A DNA stretch of 64,000 nt, taken from Paenibacillus sp. Root52 (GTDB lineage Bacteria > Bacillota > Bacilli > Paenibacillales > Paenibacillaceae). Each line of letters starts with the position of its first letter. The first letter of the stretch is position 1. Below are positions 8,732-17,615 of the stretch, in pieces. The stretch is from assembly GCF_001426865.1 (NCBI RefSeq), contig NZ_LMFO01000029.1, forward strand, positions 471,335-535,334, read 5' to 3'. Both the position numbers and the translations under genes were made by a program. Below the pieces are notes generated by a model. The model was not told the DNA's origin. It searched no databases and worked only from the letters and a program-made list of their open reading frames with translations.

Positions 8732-9449
8732 TGAACACCAGCAGTGGTTGGATCAATTAGAGAAGAAGTCTCGTGAGCAGCAGGAGCATTTCATGAATGA
8801 CATTGCTTCCAAATTAAGAAGACCCAGACAGAGATATGCTCCAACGCAGCCGTTCCGTGGTGCGCCTTCGTTCTGGAATGAGCTGGAGTGGGATGAGGAG
8901 AAGCGTATTCAGGCGTTTACTGAAAACTTTGTGAGTGTGGGAGCGCATATCGCTCGCGTTCAGAATTTAGAGGAAGCCTCACAGTTTATTACAACAAAAG
9001 CGAATGAGCTTGGTGCCAAATATCTCATTAGACAAAATGAGCAAGCGATGACCGATTTGGGACTCGAACAAGCTCTCCCCGATGTGCAAATATCTGTCTG
9101 GAATACGAAATCGGATGAGAACTGGCGAGCACGTGCTGCAGAAGCGGATATCGGCGTAGTTATGGCAGATTATGCGACAGCTTATACAGGATCTGTTACC
9201 GTGCTGTCTTCACCCGAAAAAGGAAGATCGGTTAGTTTGCTTCCTACGGTTCTAATCATTATTATTCCGGTGGAACGCCTGTACACAAGACTAGGTGAAA
9301 CGCTGAATCGATTTGATGACGTTGGACGAGAAAATCTTCCCGCGGGTATTCATTTTATTTCAGGCCCGAGCCGTTCGTCGGATATTGAAAACGATCTGAC
9401 CATCGGTGTACACGGACCGGGTATTGTCTATGGACTTATTATGGGCTAA
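8724..9449 (+). CDS. lutC: L-lactate utilisation protein LutC (LUD domain)
   Basis: A 241-residue LUD-domain protein, the same length as B. subtilis LutC and required there for growth on lactate. Family signatures are EWDEEKRIQAFTENF, the central AEADIGVVMADYATAYTGSV, LLPTVLIIIIPVERLYTRLGE and the ending FISGPSRSSDIENDLTIGVH. I take ATG 8724, behind GGAGG (8711-8715), rather than an earlier in-frame ATG inside lutB. It ends the operon, followed by a hairpin at 9494-9536. The B. subtilis regulator LutR (GntR family) is not in the window. Confidence 0.94.
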   Translation: MSSEHQQWLDQLEKKSREQQEHFMNDIASKLRRPRQRYAPTQPFRGAPSFWNELEWDEEKRIQAFTENFVSVGAHIARVQNLEEASQFITTKANELGAKYLIRQNEQAMTDLGLEQALPDVQISVWNTKSDENWRARAAEADIGVVMADYATAYTGSVTVLSSPEKGRSVSLLPTVLIIIIPVERLYTRLGETLNRFDDVGRENLPAGIHFISGPSRSSDIENDLTIGVHGPGIVYGLIMG

Positions 9450-9493
9450 CTGCTATTGACCCCAGTATATCGAGCTTTATAAAGTTATTTCGG

Positions 9494-9536
9494 AACTGCC
9501 TGGAAGCGGCTAATCGTCTGCTAAGGGCAGTTTTTG
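9494..9536 (+). terminator. Rho-independent terminator after lutC
   Basis: AACTGCC (9494-9500) pairs with GGCAGTT (9526-9532), with a loop holding AGCGGC/GTCTGCT, and then TTTT. Confidence 0.72.
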
Positions 9537-9544
9537 TTATTCTA

Positions 9545-9771
9545 TAGAGGTTGTTCAAAAAGTCTACTTTTGATTACGAGTGATGCCTAACGGCTTCTCA
9601 GCACCCGATATGGAATTCATCCGCAATAAGTAATAAGTAGATGCTTACGAAGTTTGTTTCCTTCGGAAACATGTAGTTGCTCATGTAGCTTAATCTACGC
9701 TCCGCTTCTCCATTTCTAGCTTCATCCCATCTTCTCGGTACTGAAAACCACCCTTTTTGAACACGCACCTA
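9545..9771. repeat. Intergenic repeat family 1, copy A (longest)
   Basis: A 227-base element. It begins TAGAGGTTGTTCAAAAAGT (9545-9563) and ends with the near-inverted ACCCTTTTTGAACACGCACC (9750-9769). Its left half matches the inverted copy at 24833-24941 over about 110 bases, including TAAGTAGATGCTTACGAAG against TAAGTGGATGCTTATGAAG. Its two ends match the 45-base derivative at 43881-43925. No open reading frame of note lies inside it. Confidence 0.75.
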
Positions 9772-10081
9772 TGGTCCTATGACTTTGAGACTGTTGAAGA
9801 TTAGAGCTGGAAATGTTAGGGTAAAAGAGAGAAGGAAAGGGCATTTATCGAATCATTTCATAAATACCCTGAGTGGAGACTCATTTTTTTTACTCTAAAA
9901 TGACCGTTATACCAATTCGGTCAGTTAGTCTGATTGCTGTTTTTCGGTAATTTGGATTAAATGTGAATATTTGCAGAGAATGAAGTTATGCGGCTAGACC
10001 TAATGTATGAATCGTGAGTTAGGTTTGTCTAAGGAAGTCATTATTTCTTGTAGTACTCATTACTTGGAAAGAGGAGTGAGC
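9772..10081. other. Gene-free stretch upstream of the P450
   Basis: No gene is visible. It holds an imperfect hairpin (GGGCATTTAT 9839-9848 with ATAAATACCC 9860-9869), followed by GAGTGGAGACTC and a T run (9884-9890) that could be a terminator. A palindromic operator-like sequence lies at 9901-9923. I could not choose a convincing promoter for the P450. Confidence 0.5.
9901..9923. promoter_or_regulatory. Operator-like inverted repeat upstream of the P450
   Basis: TGACCG (9901-9906) and CGGTCA (9918-9923) form a perfect 6-base inverted repeat with an 11-base spacer, about 160 bases before the P450 start. Related CYP102 genes are repressed by TetR-type proteins (BM3R1, FatR) at inverted repeats. 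No such regulator gene is adjacent here. Confidence 0.4.
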
Positions 10082-13000
10082 ATGATGTCATCAATTTCAG
10101 TACCACAACCCAAAACCTTTGGTCCACTGGGGAATCTGCCGCAATTAAATTTTGATGAGCCGGTACAATCTTTAGTCAAAATAGCAGAGGAGTACGGCCC
10201 AATCTTCCGTATGGATTATCCCGGACGAAGCGAGCTATATATTTCAGGCCATAAGCTCGTAGCCGAGGTAACCGATGAATCCAAATTTGATAAAAGAGTG
10301 TGGGCACCACTGGCGAAGGTGCGTGCTTTTGCAGGAGATGGCTTATTCACGAGCTGGACGGAGGAGCCGAATTGGAAAAAGGCTCATAATGTATTGCTTC
10401 CGAGCTTCAGCCAGCGTGCAATGCAAGGGTATCACAACAAAATGATTGATCTAGCGGTGCAGTTAGTTCAGAAATGGTCACGTCTGAATCCGGATGAGAC
10501 GGTGAATGTTCCTGATGATATGACACGCTTGACGCTGGACACGATTGGATTGTGTGGCTTCAATTATCGGTTTAATAGCTTTTACCGGGAAGAGCCTCAT
10601 CCGTTCATTACAAGTATGGTGCGTGCGCTGGATGAATCCATGAGTTCACTCCAGCGTCTACGTCTGCAAGACAAATTAATGATTACGAAGAAAAAGCAGT
10701 TCGAGCAGGACATACGCTCCATGTTCTCACTGGTGGATCATATCATTGCCGAGCGCAAAGAGCAGCCACAAGAAGGGGCAGACGATCTGTTGTCTCATAT
10801 GCTCAGCGGCAAAGATCCCGAGACTGGGGAGACTCTGGACGACGAAAATATTCGGTACCAGATCATTACGTTCCTGATTGCTGGTCATGAGACAACTAGT
10901 GGTTTGTTATCCTTTGCAATCTACTATCTGATGAAGAATCCGGATAAGCTGGCCAAGGCTCAAGCGGAAGCCGATCAAATATTGAAAGATCCAGTTCCAA
11001 CGTACAATCAGGTTCGTAATCTGAAGTATGTACGTATGGTGTTGAACGAAGCGCTGCGACTGTGGCCAACGGCTCCAGCGTTCTCCTTATATGCGAAGGA
11101 AGATACCGTTCTAGATGGGCAATATCCGCTACAAAAAGGAGATAGTGTGAGTGTTCTAATTCCGAAGCTTCATCGGGATGTGGAAGCGTGGGGAGAAGAC
11201 GTCGAGGAGTTCCGACCAGAACGTTTCGAAGATCCAAGTAAGGTACCACATGATGCCTACAAACCATTTGGTAATGGTCAACGTGCGTGTATCGGCCAGC
11301 AGTTTGCGCTGCAAGAAGCTACGTTAGTGCTGGGCATGGTCTTGAAACATTTTGAACTGATCGATCATGCGGACTATCAATTGAAAGTAAAAGAGACGTT
11401 GACACTTAAGCCTGATAACTTCACGATTCGTGTTCGCGCCCGCGGAGGACAACCAGTGATGGCTGTGCCAGGCGTGGTTATGGAGGAAACGACGACTCAA
11501 GCGAAGAAAAAAGAGCCAGATGCTGTTAATGCCCATCACACACCTATGCTTGTGCTGTATGGCTCTAATCTGGGTACTGCTGAAGGCATTGCACGCGAGA
11601 TTGCAGATAATGCTAGATATCAGGGCTTCCGAAGTGAGGTTGCTGCGCTAGATGATCGAGTAGGCAAGTTGCCCAAGGAAGGCGTCGTTGTCATCATTAG
11701 TGCATCCTATAACGGACAGCCGCCAAGCAATGCTAAAGCTTTCATTGATTGGATAGAGCATGCTGATGCAGGTGAATTCCAAGGTGTGAAGTTCACTGTG
11801 CTTGGTTGCGGAGACCATAACTGGGCGAGCACATATCAACGGATCCCTCGTTTAATCGATGAGCAACTATCTTCGAAAGGTGCAGAACGTGTATCACCAA
11901 TTGGCGAAAGTGATGCGAGTGGTGACTTCGAGAAACAGGTAGGTGATTGGACAGAACAGTTGTGGCCTGATCTTGCTCGCACAATGGGTCTGAAGCTCAA
12001 CATAAGCTCCAATAGCGAACGTAGCTCGTTATCCGTGCAGTTCGTCAGCGGTCTCGCTGTTACGCCACTTGCCGAAACGTATGATGCTCATGTTGCTCAG
12101 GTGTTAGAGAATCGGGAGCTCCATGATGCTGGAAGCGAGCGGAGTACACGCCATCTGGAGATTAAGCTACCAGAAGGGATCACTTATGAAGAAGGCGATC
12201 ATCTGGGTATTCTGCCACAGAATCCTCCAGAGCTCGTAGAGCTTGTACTTCAGCGATACGGCTTCACAGGTACAGAGCATCTCGTTCTAGATGCATCAGG
12301 TCGGAGTGCGGCTCATCTGCCATTGCATCAGCCAGTCAACTTGTATGATCTATTGAGCCACAGTGTTGAGCTTCAGGAAGCAGCAACGCGAGCACAATTG
12401 CGAGAGTTAGCCGCATATACGGTGTGTCCTCCTCATAAGAAGGAGCTTGAGGCACTATTGGACGAGTCCGTATACATGACAGAAGTACGGAATAAACGGA
12501 TTTCAATGCTGGATTATTTGTTAAAATATGAAGCTTGTGAATTACCGTTTGAACGATTCTTGGAACTATTACCGTCCTTGAAAGCCAGATATTATTCCAT
12601 ATCCAGTTCACCACGTGTGCAGCCTGAACAAGCAAGTATTACGGTTAGTGTGGTACGTGCGCCAGCTTGGAGTGGACAAGGAGAATATAAAGGCATTGCT
12701 TCAAACTATCTTGCAAACCTCCAGCCAGGTGAAGAGGTTGTGATGTTCGTTAGAACACCTGAGTCAGGATTCAGATTGCCAGAACGTGCGGAGGTTCCTG
12801 TGATCATGGTTGGGCCAGGTACAGGAGTTGCGCCATTCCGCGGTTTCCTTCAAGCACGTCATGTTATGAAGCAGCAAGGGCAACAAGTCGGTGAGGGTCA
12901 TCTGTACTTTGGATGTCGAAATCCAGCGCATGATTATTTGTACAAGAATGAACTTGAAAAGGCGGAACAGGAACAACTCGTTCAGCTGCATACAGCCTTT

Positions 13001-13258
13001 TCCCGCGTCGATGGACAAGAGAAGTGTTACGTACAGCATTTAATGCGGGATGACGCTCATCAGTTAATACCTCTGTTGGAACAAGGCGGACACTTGTACA
13101 TTTGCGGTGATGGTAGTAAGATGGCGCCGGATGTGGAAGATACGCTGAAGAAGGCATATGCTGAGGTGGGTGGTCATACAGCAGCAGAAGCTGATGCATG
13201 GCTCGATCGCTTACAACAAGAGGGGCGCTACGCGAAGGACGTGTGGACGGGGATTTAA
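10082..13258 (+). CDS. Bifunctional cytochrome P450/NADPH-P450 reductase (CYP102, P450 BM3-like)
   Basis: A 1058-residue self-sufficient fatty-acid hydroxylase. The P450 domain (about 1-460) is strikingly close to BM3: FAGDGLFTSW (Phe87 equivalent), PGRSELY (Arg47 and Tyr51 equivalents that hold the fatty-acid carboxylate), the I-helix AGHETTSG and the heme loop FGNGQRACIGQ, with Cys near residue 403. A linker leads to a flavodoxin FMN domain (LYGSNLGTAEGIA near 485), then FAD (RYYSISSSPR) and NADPH (MVGPGTGVAPFRGF, LYFGCRNP) domains. It acts in the cytosol on medium-to-long chain fatty acids. The start is ATG 10082, behind AGAGGAG (10070-10076). It is a single-gene unit ending at a hairpin (13333-13373). 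Confidence 0.95.
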   Translation: MMSSISVPQPKTFGPLGNLPQLNFDEPVQSLVKIAEEYGPIFRMDYPGRSELYISGHKLVAEVTDESKFDKRVWAPLAKVRAFAGDGLFTSWTEEPNWKKAHNVLLPSFSQRAMQGYHNKMIDLAVQLVQKWSRLNPDETVNVPDDMTRLTLDTIGLCGFNYRFNSFYREEPHPFITSMVRALDESMSSLQRLRLQDKLMITKKKQFEQDIRSMFSLVDHIIAERKEQPQEGADDLLSHMLSGKDPETGETLDDENIRYQIITFLIAGHETTSGLLSFAIYYLMKNPDKLAKAQAEADQILKDPVPTYNQVRNLKYVRMVLNEALRLWPTAPAFSLYAKEDTVLDGQYPLQKGDSVSVLIPKLHRDVEAWGEDVEEFRPERFEDPSKVPHDAYKPFGNGQRACIGQQFALQEATLVLGMVLKHFELIDHADYQLKVKETLTLKPDNFTIRVRARGGQPVMAVPGVVMEETTTQAKKKEPDAVNAHHTPMLVLYGSNLGTAEGIAREIADNARYQGFRSEVAALDDRVGKLPKEGVVVIISASYNGQPPSNAKAFIDWIEHADAGEFQGVKFTVLGCGDHNWASTYQRIPRLIDEQLSSKGAERVSPIGESDASGDFEKQVGDWTEQLWPDLARTMGLKLNISSNSERSSLSVQFVSGLAVTPLAETYDAHVAQVLENRELHDAGSERSTRHLEIKLPEGITYEEGDHLGILPQNPPELVELVLQRYGFTGTEHLVLDASGRSAAHLPLHQPVNLYDLLSHSVELQEAATRAQLRELAAYTVCPPHKKELEALLDESVYMTEVRNKRISMLDYLLKYEACELPFERFLELLPSLKARYYSISSSPRVQPEQASITVSVVRAPAWSGQGEYKGIASNYLANLQPGEEVVMFVRTPESGFRLPERAEVPVIMVGPGTGVAPFRGFLQARHVMKQQGQQVGEGHLYFGCRNPAHDYLYKNELEKAEQEQLVQLHTAFSRVDGQEKCYVQHLMRDDAHQLIPLLEQGGHLYICGDGSKMAPDVEDTLKKAYAEVGGHTAAEADAWLDRLQQEGRYAKDVWTGI

Positions 13259-13332
13259 ATGTCCATAACCACACCGCTCACTTTAATTAGGCTCGAATTA
13301 TAGTCGTGCAGGTTGTAATAATGTATGTACAG

Positions 13333-13373
13333 GCGGTGGGTCAGAGAATGCTCTGTTCCTCACCGCTTTCTTT
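13333..13373 (+). terminator. Rho-independent terminator after the P450
   Basis: GCGGTG (13333-13338) pairs with CACCGC (13361-13366), with inner TCAGAG/CTCTG, followed by TTTCTTT. The remaining bases to 13476 show no gene. Confidence 0.75.
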
Positions 13374-13476
13374 ATGGTCTATGAACGCCAAGCAATACAT
13401 CATGAGTTGAACCAAATTTCAAAGTTATACTTCAGCTCTGCTCTGATATTTTGATCTCACAATCAGCCAGTGGTAT

Positions 13477-13875
13477 TTATTTTTTTCTGTGTGTTGTTGA
13501 CCGATAAATGGACTCCACTTGGCTCAGGGGAAACAGGATGCGGGAAGGGAATTTTCCTTTGCCCTGTAGTTCTAGGTAATCTCGGCCTATACCTACCAGT
13601 CGGATATTGTTGAATTCATTTCCTGACGGAAAGACCGTACGAATTCCTACACGAACACCTCGACAAGTTGGAGGAATATCAAATACACGAATGGAATAAA
13701 GACTAAGTGGAATGAACAACTGCCGATTGACTTTAATAAAATGTCGTGTGTATACACGCGAGATGCGACCTGGCTCTAGACCAGACAGGGGAGCATTAAG
13801 CTCTGCGAGCTTTCCTTGAAGTTCAGACAATCGTTGCTGAAGGCTTTTACCCGTATGAAGCGGTTTCCTGTTCAT
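13477..13875 (-). CDS. Conserved-looking protein of unknown function
   Basis: 132 residues from ATG 13875 (MNRKPLHTGKSLQQRL), chosen because GGAGGA lies about nine bases upstream; a longer in-frame start seven codons earlier has no ribosome site. I do not recognise the family. An N-terminal amphipathic helix (about 9-26) is followed by a predominantly beta-strand body that is rich in Arg, Val and Ile and has no membrane segment, no Cys pairs and a very basic end (STTHRKK). It is probably cytosolic. It is convergent with the P450 and divergent from the next small gene. A possible nucleic-acid or envelope-associated role would be guesswork. Confidence 0.6.
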   Translation of the reverse strand: MNRKPLHTGKSLQQRLSELQGKLAELNAPLSGLEPGRISRVYTRHFIKVNRQLFIPLSLYSIRVFDIPPTCRGVRVGIRTVFPSGNEFNNIRLVGIGRDYLELQGKGKFPSRILFPLSQVESIYRSTTHRKK

Positions 13876-13995
13876 AAGTAGTCCTCCGTTCTCCATTTAT
13901 ACCTAATATATGAATGGATGGGGGCAAGGGGTGAGTATAGGTTAGCCCATGTTCATTAACAACCAATTGGATAACAGACATAAGGAGTGATTGAA

Positions 13996-14340
13996 ATGAT
14001 CGTGGAAATGTACAAAGATCTCATTCGAGATGACCGTGGAAATTATTATATTGCTGTGCAGATTGAACAGAATGTACTTACACTTGTGAATGCCTTTGTA
14101 GAGGCATCCTTCACACCCGAACTGATCTACAATGAAGAATTTCGTATAAAGTATAAGGAACTTGATGGTGGTTTTGTTGGCAAAATTGCAATGGATCTCC
14201 TTCGACATGATGTCGTGATGGGCATGAAGGAGATCGACCGTAAATTGCTGAATCTCGCGGAGGTTGAAGAGCATTATACGGTGAACTTTATCGATACCAT
14301 CGAATTTTATCGTCATCCGGCATGGGAACGTAAAGCATAG
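13996..14340 (+). CDS. Small cytosolic protein of unknown function
   Basis: 114 residues from ATG 13996, eight bases after TAAGGAG (13981-13987). An in-frame GTG at 13987 overlaps that ribosome site and is less likely. The sequence is acidic and well ordered, with alternating strands (NYYIAVQIEQNVLTLVNAFVE) and helices (KIAMDLLRHDVVMGMKEIDRKLLNL), and no membrane segment or metal motif. I cannot assign a family. It stands alone between two minus-strand genes, with only 120 bases to the divergent neighbour at 13875, so the two could share a promoter region. Confidence 0.62.
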   Translation: MIVEMYKDLIRDDRGNYYIAVQIEQNVLTLVNAFVEASFTPELIYNEEFRIKYKELDGGFVGKIAMDLLRHDVVMGMKEIDRKLLNLAEVEEHYTVNFIDTIEFYRHPAWERKA

Positions 14341-14392
14341 GCTAGCTTCCCTGATTACAATGGAGGAGAGTTAGATTGCACCGCATGATATA

Positions 14393-14845
14393 TTATGGAG
14401 TATCTTGTTTCAGACGCTGGAGCTCTCCAATAATGATTGATGTTTGCCCACTAAGATGCCTCAGTTCCTGCAAGGAACAATCCGCATAATTCAGTGGTAG
14501 CAATTGTAAAAACAATTTGAACAAGGAATGCTGCTCTAGGTACAGCTTTTTATCCATGCCGTCAATTAGATTAATCGTTACACCATAAGTAGAGAAGATG
14601 TTTTTGATATTATTTTCGAGAAGGTAGAGGTTCGTATCGTTAGTGGAATCATGACTATGAATGTAATGATCAAGCTCTTGATGATAAGCAGTCATGGTTA
14701 GGATGATGTTATGATATGAAAGGTTCGCAGATCCTTCGATATGGTTTCGAAGCTCATGATAATCATAGACGTAGCTTGCCAGGATAATCAGGCTTAGTGC
14801 AGACAATAGCACGATCATATATCTTGATGATCTTATCTTATGCAT
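14393..14845 (-). CDS. Small membrane-anchored protein of unknown function
   Basis: 150 residues from ATG 14845 (MHKIRSSRYMIVLL), behind AAGGGA. A basic N-terminus is followed by a single hydrophobic helix (about residues 9-26, MIVLLSALSLIILASYVY). The remainder is a helical, His/Leu-rich outside or cytosolic domain with one Cys (YADCSLQELRHL). The layout resembles a type II anchored sensor-like or competence-like protein, but no family is recognisable. Leucine content and the regular heptads in 60-130 suggest helical bundling. The gene ends just before a hairpin-free stretch, next to the convergent small gene at 13996. Confidence 0.55.
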   Translation of the reverse strand: MHKIRSSRYMIVLLSALSLIILASYVYDYHELRNHIEGSANLSYHNIILTMTAYHQELDHYIHSHDSTNDTNLYLLENNIKNIFSTYGVTINLIDGMDKKLYLEQHSLFKLFLQLLPLNYADCSLQELRHLSGQTSIIIGELQRLKQDTP

Positions 14846-14940
14846 CGTTAATTCCCTTATATATATGTATTCTCGTAGATGGATAGAGTTATTGATCATA
14901 ACATAAGAAGCTTATCGGAGATAATGGATAAAAGAGGAAG

Positions 14941-14981
14941 AGCCTAAACGTGCCTGTAGTCAGGTTCGTTTAGGCTTTTGT
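14941..14981. terminator. Bidirectional terminator hairpin
   Basis: AGCCTAAACG (14941-14950) pairs perfectly with CGTTTAGGCT (14967-14976). A T-rich run follows on the plus side and a CT-rich run on the minus side, fitting the end of the minus-strand gene at 14988. Confidence 0.75.
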
Positions 14982-14987
14982 TGTTAA

Positions 14988-15935
14988 TTATACGGGGCTG
15001 TGTCGCAGCTCATTTTCTGGCCTCAAACGAATGTTCAATTCCTCGTCTCTTGGGCATATGAGCTTGCCATCAACGACATCAAGCCTGGCAGCTTGAATCG
15101 AAGAACGACGAGCCGGCTCACTAGCATGGTCGACACCTTCAACACGGTCAGGATGAGTAAAATAGAAAATATAGGCTTCGTTATCCTGAACAACCACATC
15201 AGCATGCAGACCGATTACACCATCATCCATTCGAACTCCGGGTTGATAGAGAATCCGATTGTTCCACTCCCACTGCTCTAGATCATCCGAGCGATAAACG
15301 GCTTGTCCGCGCCACTCGTCCACAATCATCCAATACGAATCGCGGAATCGAAACACATTAGGGCCTTCATGAGCTGAACCTGTTATTACAGGGCCAATGA
15401 CATCCCAGTGATAGAGATCAGAGCTGTCAGCTGCATAGGTATGAGCACCATTGGCTTCGTCTTTGTACCACATGCGAAAGCGTCCATCAGGAAGTGGGTA
15501 GATGCAAGCGTCTATGACACGATCAGAGCTAAGCTTCAATGTGCCATGGAATGTCCAGGCCAACAGATCAGGACTAGTGTAATGCAAGAGGTGGCGAGAA
15601 TGACCTGCCCAATCATGAGGTACGCCTTGGATGTAGCTGACATACATATGATATATTCCATCATGCCAAAAAATCTCTGGTGCCCAGAACGTATTATGTC
15701 CCCACTCATGCTCTAGGCCGGTTAAGGTACCTCGATATGTCCAAGACTGTCCTCCATCCAATGAAGAAGCTACGCCTAGATCTGTACCGTGAACCCAAGC
15801 GAACTTGGGGCCGCCTGCCGTAGCTCTGCGATTGGTGTAGATCATCCACCACGCTTGTTCCACATGATTCCATACAACAACGGGGTCGGCAGCACCGTCA
15901 TAAATGGGATCTCGAAATAAAGGTGCACTCATCAT
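14988..15935 (-). CDS. GH43-like five-bladed beta-propeller glycosidase
   Basis: 315 residues from ATG 15935, behind GGAGG; a second ATG follows at 15932. Repeated propeller blades are visible (AWWMIYTNRRA, YHMYVSYIQG, RFRMWYKDEANG, SYWMIVDEWRG, AYIFYFTHPDR), each ending in the small polar loops typical of family 43 and 32/68-like enzymes. Asp17 in AADPVVV fits the general base position, and Glu190 in HEGPNVF fits the general acid of the GH43 EGP motif. Such enzymes cut arabinosyl or xylosyl linkages. No signal peptide is present, so it should act in the cytosol on imported oligosaccharides. No transporter or sugar regulator lies beside it, so the substrate is unknown. Confidence 0.75.
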   Translation of the reverse strand: MMSAPLFRDPIYDGAADPVVVWNHVEQAWWMIYTNRRATAGGPKFAWVHGTDLGVASSLDGGQSWTYRGTLTGLEHEWGHNTFWAPEIFWHDGIYHMYVSYIQGVPHDWAGHSRHLLHYTSPDLLAWTFHGTLKLSSDRVIDACIYPLPDGRFRMWYKDEANGAHTYAADSSDLYHWDVIGPVITGSAHEGPNVFRFRDSYWMIVDEWRGQAVYRSDDLEQWEWNNRILYQPGVRMDDGVIGLHADVVVQDNEAYIFYFTHPDRVEGVDHASEPARRSSIQAARLDVVDGKLICPRDEELNIRLRPENELRHSPV

Positions 15936-16223
15936 TACGCCTCCTATCGAATAAAAGCAGAATAATTTCAATCAACTAAGACATGTCTTCAATCTATCCT
16001 ATTAGAAAATAAATGGAATTACAATATGGATACTCCAATTGGTAAGAAATAATATTTATATTAATTTAAAGATACAGCGAAATTACATATTATGTAGTAG
16101 TCCTCCTGACTTTCTTTTAGTAAAACATCATGTACGATGGAAAGGAAAAATATGCTAATATTTATCTTAGTTAGGAATGAGTAGATGTTTATCAATCATT
16201 ACGATGTCATAGGAGAGATGAAA

Positions 16224-16670
16224 ATGATTCAGACGAGATTGAATCAATTAGGTATTGTATTGCCACAAGCCAGTGCACCTGCAGCCAAGTATGCAAACGC
16301 AGTCATTGTGAATGGAATCATGTACGTATCAGGCAAAGGGCCAAACACGGAAGAACGCGGCAAGCTGGGAGCAGATTTTACAACAGAGCAAGGATATGAT
16401 TTTGCTCGAAATGCAGGCATTGAGGTTTTGGCTGTCGTTCAGGACGTGCTCGGCTCACTTGATCGCGTCAAACGTGTCATCAAAGTGCAAGGTTTTATTA
16501 ACGCTACTGCTTCTTATCAGGAACATCACAAAGTGCTGAATGGCTTTTCGGATCTCATGATGGATGTATTTGAAGAACGCGGGGTTCATGCTCGTTCTGT
16601 ATTTGGAGCCGTGTCTGTCAGAGATAACTTGCCTTTGATTATTGATTCTATTTTTGAGGTTGAGCAATAA
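16224..16670 (+). CDS. RidA/YjgF/UK114-family protein
   Basis: 148 residues from ATG 16224 (MIQTRLNQLGIVLP), eight bases after AGGAGA; an in-frame ATG at 16218 is too close to the site. The chorismate-mutase-like RidA fold is clear: YANAVIVNGIMYVSGKGP, ARNAGIEVLAVVQDVLGSLDRVKRVIKVQGFINA and HARSVFGAVSVRDNLPLIIDSIFEVEQ. RidA proteins deaminate reactive enamine/imine intermediates released by PLP enzymes. The catalytic Arg that marks true RidA (R105 type, in the x-R-x-A stretch) corresponds to HARSVFGAV, where the Arg is kept. This is the longer XynX-like subgroup, whose substrates are less well defined. It stands alone on the plus strand. Confidence 0.85.
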   Translation: MIQTRLNQLGIVLPQASAPAAKYANAVIVNGIMYVSGKGPNTEERGKLGADFTTEQGYDFARNAGIEVLAVVQDVLGSLDRVKRVIKVQGFINATASYQEHHKVLNGFSDLMMDVFEERGVHARSVFGAVSVRDNLPLIIDSIFEVEQ

Positions 16671-16769
16671 AGCTTAACGAAAGCGACGAATCATATTCTT
16701 AGCTGAAGCCTGTAGTCTTACATTTTAATGTAAACGGTTCATAACACGGTTAGTTGGGGAGAGACGCTC

Positions 16770-17582
16770 ATGAGACTACTAGGTCAAGGTAACACCGCTG
16801 ATGTATATGAATATTCGCCTACTCAAATTATGAAGCTGTACAAAATGGGTTATCCATTGGATGCGGTTCAAAGAGAGTTTCGAATTACAAAGTTAGTTCG
16901 TGAAAAGGGATTAAATGTACCTCAAGTTGAGTCGTTTGTGGAAAGTGAGGGACGTAACGGCATCGTATTCGAGCGGATTGAGGGTAGTACAATGTTGTTG
17001 CTTATGATCCAGCAGGCTCAATTAATTGAGGAGCTGTCAGCGCGTTTGGCACGTTGTCATTATGATCTACATTCTCTAGCTGATCATGAGGGAACGCTCC
17101 CAGTACAGAAAGAGATATTGATAGGTTCAATTCACCGTGCTCCACTCCTGTCAGATCAAGATAAAGAACGAATTATTATGTATATAGCGAGCCTGCCTGA
17201 GCGCCAGCAGATTTGTCATGGGGACTTTCACCATGATAATGTCATGTATAGTGAAGCCAAAGATCAACTTTGGTTGATTGACTGGATGACAGGGATGTCG
17301 GGCGATCCAGCGGGTGATGTCGCTCGGAGTTGGGTAATATTAATGAGCGGATCATTGCCTGAAGATGTCGACCCTACGATGAAGTTAGGTTTCGAGGCAT
17401 CTCGCAATACGTTGGTAGATCGGTATATCCAACATTATTTACAAATCTCCGGCTTACGTTGGGAGGACATAGACGCGTGGGTCTTACCTGTTGCAGCTGC
17501 TCGACTGGATGAACACTTATCGGAACGAGAGGCCGAGCGAGTGCTTACTTTTATACACGATCGTCTGATTCTGTTAGACTGA
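16770..17582 (+). CDS. Aminoglycoside-phosphotransferase (APH) family kinase
   Basis: A 270-residue protein-kinase-like fold. The N-lobe has a glycine-poor loop (LLGQGNTADVYEY) and Lys in IMKLYK (near residue 25). The catalytic loop is CHGDFHHDNVMY (near 151-162), and the metal-binding loop is LIDWMTGMSGDPAGDVARS. These are the APH/HSK2 motifs, so it phosphorylates a small molecule, which the sequence does not reveal. The start is ATG 16770, behind GGGGAGAG. It opens a same-strand cluster of five genes with short gaps (33 bases to the next), which suggests a shared role with the large methyltransferase. A resistance function is possible but unsupported. Confidence 0.82.
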   Translation: MRLLGQGNTADVYEYSPTQIMKLYKMGYPLDAVQREFRITKLVREKGLNVPQVESFVESEGRNGIVFERIEGSTMLLLMIQQAQLIEELSARLARCHYDLHSLADHEGTLPVQKEILIGSIHRAPLLSDQDKERIIMYIASLPERQQICHGDFHHDNVMYSEAKDQLWLIDWMTGMSGDPAGDVARSWVILMSGSLPEDVDPTMKLGFEASRNTLVDRYIQHYLQISGLRWEDIDAWVLPVAAARLDEHLSEREAERVLTFIHDRLILLD

Positions 17583-17615
17583 TTCATTGACATTACATAA
17601 CGAGGTGAAAGTTGT

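Noticed and set aside
10896..11267. 123-residue frame on the minus strand inside the P450
   Set aside because: It is antisense to a strongly conserved P450 region, has no ribosome site and shows no domain.
12864..13274. 136-residue frame on the minus strand inside the P450 reductase part
   Set aside because: A shadow of the conserved FAD/NADPH domain in the opposite strand; unnatural His/Pro/Arg-rich composition.
16770..17582. Calling the APH-type kinase an aminoglycoside resistance gene
   Set aside because: The fold is shared by many metabolic kinases and nothing points to an antibiotic substrate.
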